Shown here: positions 21,158-31,083 of the stretch, piece after piece
How the letters are laid out: every line of letters starts with the position of its first letter
Position numbering within the stretch: the stretch's first letter is position 1
DNA from: CAZVAP01 sp964625125
GTDB lineage: Bacteria > Patescibacteriota > Gracilibacteria > Absconditabacterales > Absconditicoccaceae
NCBI GenBank assembly: GCA_964625125.1
Contig: CAZVAP010000001.1
Location: 1-46,284, forward strand
Reading direction: 5' to 3'
Length of the DNA stretch: 46,284 nt
Position numbers and translations under genes: made by a program
Notes under the pieces: generated by a model
Told to the model about the DNA's origin: nothing
The model's database searches: none
What the model saw: only the letters and a program-made list of their open reading frames with translations

Positions 21158-22426
21158 CTAACTATCCTGCTCTTTTTGTTTCTTTTGTCTTCTTTGTGCT
21201 TTTCTTTTTTCTCTATTTTCAGATTCTAAAGTTCATAAATATCTTCTTCTTTCTATTTCATCATCAATACCTAAAATTTGTCTTAATCAGTGATGATCTT
21301 TTAATTTTTGTAAAACTTTTGATTCAATTTGTCTTACTCTTTCTCTTGTAATATTAAATTCTTTTCAAATTTCATCCAAAGTATATCTTCTTCAATCAAT
21401 ACCATATCTCATTTTTACAATTTTTCTTTCTCTATCATCTAGCATATCAAAAATTTTATCAAGATTTTCTCTTAACATTTTCTTTTCCAAGTTCTCATCT
21501 GGTTTTAATGTATTCTCATCCTCTATTAAATCTCAAATACTATTTTTTCCATCATCTCAAATTGGGCTATCCAATGACCCAGAACCTAAAATAACAGTTT
21601 TTATTTTTTTAACTTTTTTAACTGGCATATTAAGTTCTTTGGCAATTTCCTGGATTGTTGGTTCTCTATTGTTTCTTTGCAACAATGTTTGAACTGCTTT
21701 ATTATAAGCTGAAATTTCATCAATAAGATGAACAGGAATTCTTACATTTTTTGTCATATCAGCAATAGCCTTAGTAATACTTTGCCTAATCCACCAAGTA
21801 GCATAAGTAGAAAACTTAAATTCTTTATCTGGATCAAATTTTTCAATTGCTTTAATTAATCATACATTTCATTCTTGAATTAAGTCAGGAAAAGATAATT
21901 TACTACCTAAAAACTTTTTAGCTATTGAAATTACCAGCCTTAAATTTGAAGCTACTAATTTTTGATAAGCCTGTTTATCTCATTCTTTAACTTTTTTTAC
22001 AATCTCCTTTTCTTCTTCTGGAGTAAGTAATGGAATATCAGAAATATCATTAAAATAAAGCTTAACAAAATCCTTATAATTTACACCTTCAGTTTCATTA
22101 GAATTACTTTTTTGCCCAAAAAGAGAAATATTTCACAACTTTTTTTCTTCTTTTTTTTGGTTAGCTAAAGCCTCTTCAATAGAAATAACTTTTATACCTA
22201 ATTTTTCACATAAATCATAAAATTTTTCAATATCTTCTACTTGTTCATCCAAATCATCTACATTTGCCAACAATTCATCTTCAGTTACATAACCTTTTTC
22301 CAAACCTTTATACAATAATTTTCTTAACAATGAAGGTAAATCATTTATATCCTCCTCTAATTGCTTTAATAAAGTTGATTTGTTTTTATTTTGAATTTTC
22401 TGAGTATTTTCAGTTTCCTGAGTCAT
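21158..22426 (-). CDS. rpoD: Primary RNA polymerase sigma-70 factor
   Basis: 422 residues. A region 1.1-like N-terminal domain (residues 15-90, with [13 protein letters not shown]) is followed by region 1.2 ([16 protein letters not shown]), region 2 with the core-binding and -10 recognition segments ([33 protein letters not shown] and [13 protein letters not shown]), region 3 and region 4.2 ([20 protein letters not shown]). The basic C-terminal extension after [13 protein letters not shown] is longer than usual. This factor should read the TTGAnn-N16-TAnnnT promoters seen across the window, including its own. Confidence 0.95.
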
Positions 22427-22470
22427 TTCTAATTAAAAATTTAAACAAATAAAAAACCATTACTGCATAT

Positions 22471-22498
22471 AATATATTTAAAAGAATTTTAAAAACAA
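22471..22498 (-). promoter_or_regulatory. Promoter of rpoD
   Basis: Minus-strand TTGTTT (22498-22493), a 16-base spacer and TATATT (22476-22471). The leader is about 38 bases. Confidence 0.5.
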
Positions 22499-22503
22499 GC
22501 AAA

Positions 22504-23298
22504 TTAATAGTAAGTTCCTAGATAAGAAATAAAGTTATTTATTTTTTCCTTTGTAATTTTTTTATCCTTTAGAAAAGTTTTATATTCTTTTAAAAAAACT
22601 TCTTTTCAATATAAAGCAACTATTTTTCTAAAATAAGTTTTTAATTTTTGTTTCTGAGAAAAAGTAAGATTTAAGTTTTTTGTAAGATTTTCAAAGAAAA
22701 CTTCATTTTCATCAACAGTTTTTACTAAAAAATTATAAATATGCTCCAGCATAGATTGATAATCAACATTTCCTTTAAGAAAATCCAAAGCTTTTACATA
22801 ATCAAATTTTTCTAATTCAGAATCTGAAGTATCAATAGGAACTTTTAAAATCAATCTTGGAATATTGAATTTATCACATACAAACTCTATTCCATAAGAT
22901 TCCATATCTAAACAAACATCTGATTCAAAATTTAATTTTTTAAATATTTTTTCTACATCAGAAGTTTTCATGGGCTTTTCTCCTGAAATAACTGTAACAA
23001 AATTAGCATACTCAAAAAAAGTAGGAACAATTAATTCTTTTAAGCTACAAAAATTAATTATATTTGCAATTTGATAAAGTTTCTGAGGATATTTTCCTCT
23101 AAATCAACAAACCCCAATATTTACTACAAAATCATAATTTTTAGATAATAATTTTTGAGTAAGTGAATAAATAACTGAGTAATTTCACATACCAGACAAT
23201 AAAAAATCAACCTTCAAAGGAAGGTTTAATGTTTTAATTTTAGATTTTATAACTTTTAATTCTCATGAAGTAGCTCAAACTACTAGTAAGTTAAACAT
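22504..23298 (-). CDS. Nucleoside phosphorylase-fold protein (MTA/SAH nucleosidase-like)
   Basis: 264 residues. The N-terminal half has the purine nucleoside phosphorylase fold pattern: LLVVGATSGELKVI, VDFLLSGMGNYSVIYSL and DFVVNIGVCG. Further on, VCLDMESYGIEFVCDKFNIP holds the Met-Glu of the ribose-binding motif (DMEgaa in the family), followed by LILKVPIDTSD. The last 100 residues are helical and less typical. Members cleave nucleosides such as methylthioadenosine or futalosine. With SpeD and SpeE in the window, methylthioadenosine salvage is attractive but unproven. The ATG overlaps the rplI stop by one base. Confidence 0.75.
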
Positions 23299-23750
23299 TA
23301 TTTTCTTTCAACCTTCAAAGTTAAAGGAATTTTTTTTCAATCTAACACAAAGAAAAACTCATATTCCCCAAGTTTATTAGCTTTTTTAATTGGAAATTCT
23401 ATTTGCCTATTTTCAGGTCTAAATCCATATTTTTCAACAAAAGCATTTTCAATATGTTTACTATCTACTTTTTCATATAAATGACCATCATCTGCAGCTG
23501 AGACTTTTAATATTAATCAGTTTTGTTTAATATCTTCCAAAGCTTTATTTATTTTTTCTTTTAATTGTTGTTTTTCTTGTTGAAGCTTTTGTTGTTTTTT
23601 TTCATATGCCTTTATAGTAGCCTTATCTGCAATTTTTGCTTTATTTGTTCTAAACAAAACATTTCTAGCATATGCATCAGAAACTTCTACAATATCTCCT
23701 TTATTTCATAGTTTAGCAACATTCTCTAAAAGCAAAACTTTTATTTTCAT
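23298..23750 (-). CDS. rplI: Large ribosomal subunit protein bL9
   Basis: 150 residues. The N-terminal domain is textbook: MKIKVLLLENVAKLGNKGD with the Gly after Leu encoded by TGA, then VSDAYARNVLF. A long charged connecting helix (IKAYEKKQQKLQQEKQ) and a C-terminal domain (KVSAADDGHLYEKVDSKHIE) follow. It binds 23S rRNA near the L1 stalk. It lies between the SufT-like gene and the nucleosidase gene, with which it overlaps by one base. Confidence 0.93.
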
Positions 23751-23773
23751 TTTTGAAAATTTTAAATTTTAAA

Positions 23774-24082
23774 TTACATATTTTGAGTAAACATTTCTTT
23801 AATCTCTTTATCTTTAATCATTTCAGGAGTCCACATTGGTTCAAATACTAAGTCTACATTAACATTTGCTTGAGGATATTTTTCTGTAATAGAATTTTTA
23901 ACCATTTCTAAAATCATATCTCCCATAGGACAAGCAGGAGAAGTTAAAGTCATTACAATATTTACATCATTATCTTTAACAGAAACATCATAAACTAACC
24001 CCATATTATAAATATCCAAAATTGGAATTTCTGGATCATAGACAGTTTTCAAAATATCAATTATATTTTCTTTATTCATCAT
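23774..24082 (-). CDS. SufT/MIP18-family (DUF59) iron-sulfur assembly protein
   Basis: 102 residues of the MIP18 family: DILKTVYDPEIPILDIYNMGL (DPEi.. motif), the TLTSPACPMGDMI loop with its Cys, and VFEPMWTPEMI at the end. These proteins help mature iron-sulfur proteins. No SUF scaffold genes are visible in the window. Five bases separate it from the nucleotidase gene upstream and 23 from rplI downstream, so it is probably part of the recA-to-rplI run. Confidence 0.88.
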   Translation of the reverse strand: MMNKENIIDILKTVYDPEIPILDIYNMGLVYDVSVKDNDVNIVMTLTSPACPMGDMILEMVKNSITEKYPQANVNVDLVFEPMWTPEMIKDKEIKEMFTQNM

Positions 24083-24087
24083 AATTT

Positions 24088-24882
24088 TTAATCTAATTTT
24101 AAATAGTTCATCACTTCATCAAAAGAAGCATCAGCAGGCAAGATAACATCATAAACTTTTTCCCAAGATTTTCTTTCCTTATCTTTATCATGTTTTGGTA
24201 AAAAGAATCCTATTTTAAGAACTTTTTCAAAATCCATACCTTCCAACATTTCAGTATCATGCAAATTATCACCAAGCAATAAAACATTATTTTTACCCTT
24301 TATAATATCTGAGATTCTATTTAAATGATCTTTTAATCTTTTATTCATTCAATGAATTAAACTATTTTCATCAACACCAGTAAACTCTCCATTTTCATTA
24401 AAATTTAACTTATTAGAAATAATAACCACATTATCCAAAGGTAAATTAAATTTTTCAAAAGTCATTCTAATTGAATCTTCACCAAGTCCAGAAGAAGATA
24501 AAATAATTAGAGGAATTTTTTTATTATTCAATTCTTCTAAAAATTCTTTAAATCATTTTCTTACTTGAATCATTTCATGATTAACAGCTTTTTCTATGTC
24601 TTTTAATTTTAATTTCTTTTCTTTCAGTAGTTCATAATGCTTAGTCCACCATTCTTTCATCTTTTCAAACTTTTCTTCATTAGATAAGTTAGGATCAATT
24701 TCAAATTTTGAATAATAATTATAAAGTTCTTTTGCTCTTGCAGAATAATCCTCATCCAACAAACCATAATCTCTTAAAATTGAAATCAAAGAAGGCACAA
24801 CAGTTCCTTCTATAAGTTTTTGTGTGATTGTTCCATCAAAATCTGCAACTACTAAATCAGGAGAAAATTTTTCAATTTTCAT
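24088..24882 (-). CDS. UMPH-1-type HAD 5'-nucleotidase
   Basis: 264 residues. HAD motif I is VADFDGTIT (residues 12-20, nucleophile Asp14). Motif II is IILSSSGLGED. The UMPH-1 signature ISNKLNFNENGEFTG is present, followed by LLLGDNLHDTEML (motif IV) and KIGFFLP. This arrangement is that of the pyrimidine 5'-nucleotidases best known from eukaryotes (NT5C3 type), which remove phosphate from UMP, CMP or modified nucleotides. Two in-frame TGA codons (24349 and nearby) make it look like three pieces under the standard code. It follows recA by 27 bases. Confidence 0.83.
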
Positions 24883-24909
24883 TGTAATTAAGCTTTAAGA
24901 AATAAAAAT

Positions 24910-25941
24910 TTATTCTACATCATCTAAAATTTCATTTTCATCAGAAGAGGAATTAGCTGTTTTTTTTGAAATAATAGATCTTACATCTTCTTCTAATTGT
25001 TTCCTTAATACATCATTTTCTTTTAATTCATTTACCAAAGCTGCCTTACCTTGAAATTTTTTATCATAAACTGAATAAAAGGCACCGGCTCTTGTAATAA
25101 GTCATTTTTCCATAGCAATATTTACCAAATCTTCTAGTTTATCAATACCTTGATTAAATCTAATAACAATTTCACAAGATTTAAATGGAGGAGCTATTTT
25201 ATTTTTAACAACTTTAACTTTTGCTTTATAACCTACTTGTTCCTTTGATTCTTCAATTTTTTCACCTCTTCTAATCTCTATCCTTTGAGTAGCAAAAAAT
25301 TTTAAAGCATTACCACCAGTAGTAGTTTCAGGGTTTCCAAACATAACTCCAATTTTCATTCTAATTTGATTTATAAAAATTATCATTGTTCAAGTTTTTG
25401 CTGCAATAGATGTAAGTTTCCTTAAACCTTTTGACATCATTCTAGCTTGCAATCACATTTGTTGATCTGACATATCACCTTCTACTTCTGCTTTTGGTGT
25501 TAAAGCAGCAACTGAATCAACTACAATAAGTTTAACTGCTCAAGTAGCTGCAAGCTTTTCTGCTATTTCCAAAGCTTGTTCACCATAATCAGGTTGTGCT
25601 AAAACTAAATTATTAATATCTACTCCCAATTTTTGGGCATAAGCTGGGTCCAAAGCATGCTCTGCATCTATAAAAGCTGCATTTTCTCAAGCTTTTTGAA
25701 CTTCTGCAATAGCATGCAAAGCTAATGTTGTTTTACCAGAACTTTCAGGACCATAAATTTCAATAATTCTTCATTCTGGATATCCTCAACCTAAAATATC
25801 ATCAAGCATATATGAACCTGTATGATAAGTTTTTACAATACTATGAACAGTATTATCTCATAATTTCATAATAGAACCTTTTCCAAATTGTTTTTCAATA
25901 GCTTTTAAAGCTTCATCTAGAATTGAATTTTTATCTGTCAT
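24910..25941 (-). CDS. recA: Recombinase RecA
   Basis: 343 residues, full length. Walker [10 protein letters not shown] begins at residue 64. Just before it, LGGGYPEGRIIEIYG has invariant Gly52 and Gly57 encoded by TGA (25786-25788 and 25771-25773). Walker B is [10 protein letters not shown] and loop L2 has [10 protein letters not shown] and GNPETTTGG. The acidic C-terminal tail ([13 protein letters not shown]) is typical. RecA forms filaments on single-stranded DNA for recombination and repair. It probably heads the transcript that continues through the nucleotidase, SufT-like, bL9 and nucleosidase genes. Confidence 0.97.
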
Positions 25942-25975
25942 TTAATTATTTTAAATAGCTAAATTTTACATTTAA

Positions 25976-26003
25976 TTGATAAAGAAAATTTATAGTTTTT
26001 CAA
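25976..26003 (-). promoter_or_regulatory. Possible recA promoter
   Basis: Minus-strand TTGAAA (26003-25998), a 16-base spacer and TATCAA (25981-25976), a weaker -10. The leader would be about 28 bases, as for other genes here. No SOS-box-like inverted repeat was noticed. Confidence 0.4.
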
Positions 26004-26021
26004 ATTAAAAAATAAAAAACA

Positions 26022-28160
26022 CTATAATCTAAATCAAACTTTAGTAACATCTTCTTTCTCCTCTTGAGTAATTTCTAAAGCTATAGAAATTTCATTATCA
26101 GTAAGTTTTTTAACATCTTTTGATAAAACATACATCAATGCATTATTAAATAAGTTAAACAAAGCACGATAAGAAAAACCTTCAGTTTGGCTTACTAAAT
26201 TTTTAACATCTATATTAACTAACATATTTTTTTCTTTTATCCTGTTAATCATATAATCAATATAGTCTTTTCTTTCATTAGATTTTGGTAATTCGTATTT
26301 TAAGAAAAATGAAAATCTCTCCTTTAAAGCTTTATCAATATAATTCAAAAAATTAGTTCATAGGATTATAAATCAATTTTTTAAATTTTCGTTATTTGAA
26401 AATCATTCTAACTCTTGTAAAGCAATAGACCTTACCCCATCCATTAAATCATTATTAGTTCCATCTCTTTTTCAGAAAAAACCATCTGCTTCATCTATAA
26501 ACAATATAGCAGGTCTGTCTTTTAAAACTTTGTAATATTCTTCAAACATTTGCTTAATTTTTCTTTCAGATTCTCATACATACATATCCAAAATAGAAGA
26601 AACATCTACTGTATAAACTGGAAAGCCTGTATCCTTTGCTATAAATTTAACTGTTTCTGTTTTTCAAGTCCCTGGAGGTCAATAAAATATTGCTCATCTA
26701 GGAGCCTTAAATAAAGTATTTAAAAACTCTTCCCTATTTTTTAAATAACCCAATAACATATTTAATTTTGCTTGAGTAGTCTCAGGTAGAAACAACTTAT
26801 CAGCTACATCTGTAGGAGAAACCTCAGTAATAATTTCAAATTTAGAACTACTATAATAATTATCACTAGCTTTAACATCAAAATCTCTATTATTATCTTC
26901 TTTTTCTTTCAACTCCTCTATTTTTTCATTAAAATCAACAATCTCAACACTTTTAGGATATTTCAATTTAGTAATATAATCTATAGCTTTGTCTATAGCA
27001 TTTTCAAAATCTCATTCATTTATCAAATTTTTTATACCTTCATATATTTTTTCATTTGTTGAAATTTGTAAAATACTTTTTAGTCATTTTAACATATCTT
27101 CTGAAACAGGTTTATCTTTAATTAAAGTTTTATAAGCAGACAATACATTTAATAACCACTTTTTCATATAATTCAAATCAGCATATTTAGCAAATTTAGT
27201 TGCAAAATCTTCTAGATATATTAATGAGTTAGATAAATAATCTATAGCTCAATCATCATCAAGTTCTGAATTTGGCTCAGTATAAAACTTAACTTTAAAT
27301 CTTATTTTATCATCTCTAGCTATACTATTTTTTGTTATAGTTAGATATAAATTTAACTCAGGATATTTTCAAATTAAATATAAATTCTCTCATACCCACG
27401 AATAATTACTAGCTAAAATACTCTCTAAAACAGCTTTTACATTAAAATCTTCTATATCATAAGTAAAGTCAACCTCAAACCCTACATAATCTTTTCATTT
27501 TAAATCCTCCATATCTTCATCCAAGCTAGGCATATATATATCTAAGCTCATAGACTCAATTAATGTAGATTTAGTTAATTCTTTTCTAGAAATTATTCTA
27601 AGAGACGGTTTAGTTTCTATTTGATGTGTTAATCTAGTATGAGATTTAAACTTCCATTTCACATATAAATCATCAAAATCACCATTTAAAAAATAATCCA
27701 CAATCAAACTATTATCCAATGGCTTAACAATAAAAGTTAAATAATCAGAAAATTTATACACAAAATTATCTAACCTATTTATTATATCTTTCATTTGTTC
27801 ATTAAATTGATTCTGATTTTTATAATCAGGCAACAATACAAATTTATAAAGCAAATCAAACAAAACCTCCTGTAATGGAAAAAATGATGGATAAGCCAAT
27901 ATATCAAGCAATTTTTCTTCAAAAGAATTCCCATTTACTTCAAAATAACTACTTCCTTGAATAATATTGCAGTAATAATGAATTTTTGTCCGTAAAGAAT
28001 CAGTTTCTAATTTATTCAAATTTTTTACATAATTGCTTACAAATCTTTCTAATGGTTTTTTTAATTTTGAATTATGCTTTTCTATAGTTTCTTGAACAAT
28101 CTCTAATGAGTCTTTCTGTTCTTTCTCGGCTTCTTTGATTATTTTTTTAATTGAGAAAAC
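26022..28160 (-). CDS. AAA+ ATPase with large unknown N-terminal region (start frameshifted)
   Basis: The open frame runs from a TAG at 28161-28163 to a TAG at 26022-26024 (712 codons). The C-terminal 240 residues are a classic AAA module: Walker A GPPGTGKTETVKF, Walker B PAILFIDEADGFF, an arginine-finger region (IDKALKERFSFFLKYELP) and a lid helix. The N-terminal 450 residues are acidic, helical and unrecognised. No ATG lies upstream of the AAA core in a sensible place; the best conventional start is TTG at 28019. A promoter and an ATG at 28201 lie in another frame that meets this one at a run of seven A (see next entry). Probably a substrate-remodelling ATPase; its partner is unknown. Confidence 0.83.
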
Positions 28161-28201
28161 CTATTTAACTCCTTATTATCTATTCTCTTTCACAAATTCA
28201 T
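28142..28201 (-). other. Probable displaced N-terminus of the AAA ATPase (A7 frameshift site)
   Basis: ATG at 28201 opens a frame beginning MNLGKRIDNKELNRFSQLKK that stops at 28139-28141. One extra A in the A7 run (minus strand, 28148-28142), or a -1 slip on it, would join it seamlessly to IIKEAEKEQ of the ATPase. The ATG lies 23 bases after a predicted transcript start, the usual distance in this window. It may be a sequencing error, a real mutation or programmed slippage. Confidence 0.5.
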
Positions 28202-28230
28202 TACACATTATTTAAAACTAAAACTTATTT

Positions 28231-28258
28231 AAAGTAAAATTTATATCCAGAAAGTCAA
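28231..28258 (-). promoter_or_regulatory. Promoter of the AAA ATPase gene
   Basis: Minus-strand TTGACT (28258-28253), a 16-base spacer and TACTTT (28236-28231). It stands back to back with the promoter of the SpeE operon. Confidence 0.55.
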
Positions 28259-28280
28259 GTAGAAATTATAAAGCAATAAA

Positions 28281-28308
28281 TTGACTTTAATGTTAAATAT
28301 TATATACT
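28281..28308 (+). promoter_or_regulatory. Promoter of the SpeE-like operon
   Basis: TTGACT (28281-28286), a 16-base spacer and TATACT (28303-28308). About 24 bases separate the expected start from the ATG at 28339. A TACTAGTA palindrome (28305-28312) overlaps the -10. Confidence 0.7.
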
Positions 28309-28338
28309 AGTACAGATTTAAAAATAATTTTTCATATA

Positions 28339-28461
28339 ATGCTAAAGCTATTTTACTTTATACTAGTATTAGCTATACTAAGTTCGATAATTTACAAAAG
28401 CCATTATCACAAACACATAATAGACCCAAAAGCTGGAAATTATTTAATTTTAAAACATTAA
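28339..28461 (+). CDS. 40-residue membrane peptide preceding speE-like gene
   Basis: MLKLFYFILVLAILSSIIYK forms one membrane helix, followed by a His/Lys-rich stretch (SHYHKHIIDPK). Its stop ends one base before the ATG of the aminopropyltransferase gene, and its ATG is the first after the promoter, so it is at the least a translated leader. No family recognised. It may be a small subunit of the membrane enzyme (inference). Confidence 0.55.
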   Translation: MLKLFYFILVLAILSSIIYKSHYHKHIIDPKAGNYLILKH

Positions 28462-28462
28462 A

Positions 28463-29974
28463 ATGTTCTTTCTAATTACATTAATAGTTGCCTGATGTTC
28501 CATTATTTATGAAATTCTATTATCAACATTATCTAGTTACTTAATTTGAAATTCAATTTTACAATTTTCCCTTACAATAGGCTTTTTTTTATTTTGATTA
28601 TGAATTGGTTCAAATTTATCAAAATATATTAAAAAAAGTTTAGATACCTTTATAAATATTGAAGTCTTACTTTGAATATTAGGCTGATTATCAGTTATTA
28701 TTATAAAGTTAGCTTATATAAATTTAGCTGATTATGATATAATCTTTAACTTATTCTACCTACTTTTCGTAATCACAATTTGACTTTTAACCTGATTCGA
28801 AATTCCTCTAATTAGTGATATTATTTCAAAAATAACTCAAAATAAAGATATTAAAAACATAATTTGAGATGTATTTTCATATGACTATATTTGAGCTTTA
28901 ATAGCTACTTTGGCCTTCCCATTTCTTTTTTTACCTTACTTTTGACTAACCTATAGTGCTATAATAGTTGGACTATTAAATTTAATTGCAGCTTTGTTAT
29001 TCTTAGTTCACAAACCAATAAAAGAAATTTTTATTAAAGAAAAAAAATACACAAAAAGCTTAATCAAAATATTTATTTGAATTGTTATTTTATTTTGATG
29101 ATTTATTTTTTCAGCATCAAAATTTGAAAATATTTGGGACCATTTTTTTTATAGGGAACCTATTTTACTAAAAACTCATTCACCATACCAACAAATAGTA
29201 ATAACAAAAAGATGAAATGACATAAGATTATTACTTGACTGACATTTACAATTTTTATCTTTAGATGAGCATAGATATCATAATAGTTTGTATTCTCAAG
29301 CTAAAAATTATTTAACTACATTAAATTGACCGAAAAATATTTTAATTTTAGGATGAGGAGATGGTTTACTTGCTAGAAACATAATAAAAAGCTTATCAGG
29401 TCAAAATTTTAAAATAACACTAGTTGATCTGGACCCAAAAATTACCAATTTAGCTAAAACTTTTCCTATATTAGTTAAATTAAATAAAAATAGTCTTAAT
29501 AATCCCAACTTAAAAGTAATCAACCAAGATGCATTTAAATTTCTGCTTAAAACTAACACAAAATATAATGTTATAATAGCAGACTTCCCAGACCCTAGAA
29601 ATATAGAACTTGCAAAGTTATATTCAAAAGAATTTTACTTGCTTGTTAAAAAACACTTAAAACCATGATGAATTTTTACAACTCAAGCAGGAAATGCTTT
29701 TTTTACAAAAGAAAGTTTTTGGTGTATATATAAAACAATTAAATCCATTTGAGAAAATCCATTTGCATATCATAGCTACATACCTTCATTTTGAGATTGG
29801 TGATTTATAGGATTTAAAAAATGAGGAAAAATAAGCCAACTTACTTGAACTTACATACTAACAAATTTTGATAAAGATTACAAAGTAAACTTAAATAAAA
29901 TTAAAGAAAATACCTTAGATAATGAAATTATAGTAAATTATTATATAAAATGACGGAAAAGATTCACAGAATAA
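28463..29974 (+). CDS. Membrane-bound SpeE-like polyamine aminopropyltransferase
   Basis: 503 residues in two parts. Residues 1-210 are an integral membrane domain with about seven helices and the motifs YEILLSTLSSYLIGNSILQF, LLGILGGLSV, GFEIPLISDI and YIGALIATLAFPF, typical of the membrane-fused SpeE family. From about residue 230 comes a soluble Rossmann methyltransferase-like domain: PYQQIVITK, LDGHLQFLSLDEHRYH, GGGDGLL (near 297), VDLDPKI and DFPDPRN (near 373). The family uses decarboxylated AdoMet as aminopropyl donor, which SpeD at 18055 would supply. The Asp-Pro motif differs slightly from the usual DqtDP. The true acceptor is unknown. Confidence 0.88.
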
Positions 29975-29975
29975 C

Positions 29976-30003
29976 TGGATTTTAATAATTTTTTTCATAT
30001 ACT
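29976..30003 (+). promoter_or_regulatory. Promoter of the His/Cys-rich small protein
   Basis: TGGATT (29976-29981), a 16-base spacer and TATACT (29998-30003), with about 24 bases to the ATG at 30034. The unusual -35 TGGATT is shared with pyrH. Confidence 0.5.
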
Positions 30004-30033
30004 TGCTTAAATTTTAAACTTTTAAGATAAAAA

Positions 30034-30255
30034 ATGACAGAAAACACAGATATTAAATTAACTCCAGAACTAGAAGAAATGGTTAAATTTATACAAGATA
30101 TTATACCTCAAGAAGACTGAAAAAAACCAACAAAAGAAGAAACTCTTAAAATGGTATTAGCTACATTTATAGCCCTTATAACAGAAGAACATAATCATAA
30201 CGATGAAGATGAAAATCAAGACCACAATTGCTGATGTGGCCATTGTCATCACTAA
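30034..30255 (+). CDS. 73-residue acidic protein with His/Cys-rich metal-binding tail
   Basis: MTENTDIKLTPELEEMVKFI starts a helical acidic body, followed by a metal-binding end: EEHNHNDEDENQDHN then CGCGHCHH, with three Cys and many His in the last twenty residues. The Gly between the first Cys pair is TGA. The tail resembles nickel, zinc or copper-handling tails of chaperones, but no family is recognised. It lies between the SpeE-like gene and pyrH, with its own promoter and a strong terminator, so it is expressed independently. A metal store or metallochaperone is inference from composition. Confidence 0.7.
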
Positions 30256-30266
30256 GTAGTAATTAT

Positions 30267-30292
30267 CCCAGCAAAAGCTGGGTTTTTATTTT
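30267..30292 (+). terminator. Intrinsic terminator after the His/Cys-rich gene
   Basis: CCCAGC-AAAA-GCTGGG (30267-30282), a perfect 6-bp GC-rich stem, then TTTTTATTTT. Confidence 0.9.
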
Positions 30293-30295
30293 CTC

Positions 30296-30323
30296 TGGAT
30301 TTTTTGTAAACAATTAATATAGT
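30296..30323 (+). promoter_or_regulatory. Promoter of pyrH-rny
   Basis: TGGATT (30296-30301), a 16-base spacer and TATAGT (30318-30323), about 25 bases before the expected leader end at the ATG (30355). It starts just past the upstream terminator. Confidence 0.5.
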
Positions 30324-30354
30324 AAAAAAGCTATTTAGCAATACACAAATTAAG

Positions 30355-31059
30355 ATGAAACCTAAAAGAATATTACTAAAGCTTTCTTGAGAGGCCTTAG
30401 CTGATAAACAAGGTTATTGAATAGATGTTGAATTCTTAGATAAATTAGCAAAAAAAATAGTTTATTTAAGCAAATATGCAAATATTCAAGTAATAATTGT
30501 AATTTGAGGATGAAATATATTTAGATGAGTAGCTGGTGCTGCAAAATGATTAGATAGAGGAACTGCAGATTATATGGGAATGTTAGCAACAATTATGAAT
30601 TGAATAGCTCTTGGAGATGCTATTGAAAAAAATTGAAATGAAGTAAGAGTTATGTCTGCTTTAGAAATTCCAAGAGTTGCAGAAACTTTTATTAGAAGAA
30701 GAGCTTTAAAACACTTAAATAAACAAAGAGTTGTAATTTGTGTTGCTTGAACAGGAAATCCATATTTTACTACTGATTCAGCAGCAGTATTAAGAGCATT
30801 AGAGTTAAATTGTGATTTTATGGTTAAATGAACAAAAGTTGACTGAGTTTACAATAAAGACCCTCAAAAACACTCTGATGCTACAAAATATGAAATTTTA
30901 AAAATAGATGAAGCACTCCAAAAAGGTTTAAGAATTATGGATCAAAGTGCTATAGCATTAGCTAAAGATGAAGGTCTTGATATATATGTAACAAAAATTG
31001 ATAATATTGATAAAATTGGAACAGCTGATTTTTCTTGAACTAAAATTATTGCTAAATAA
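30355..31059 (+). CDS. pyrH: UMP kinase PyrH
   Basis: 234 residues, normal length. RILLKLSGEAL opens the amino-acid-kinase fold; VIIVIGGGNIFRG carries invariant glycines encoded by [24 protein letters not shown] follows, then [20 protein letters not shown] (nucleotide site) and KGTKVDGVYNKDP. The enzyme phosphorylates UMP to UDP. It is cotranscribed with rny, 24 bases downstream. The density of TGA at conserved Gly makes this one of the best proofs of the genetic code in the window. Confidence 0.96.
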
Positions 31060-31083
31060 TTTTTATAATTTGAAAGCTTAAAT

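Noticed and set aside
24910..25941. TGA read as tryptophan (code 4, Mycoplasma-like)
   Set aside because: In RecA, PyrH and RNase Y the TGA positions are invariant glycines, not tryptophans.
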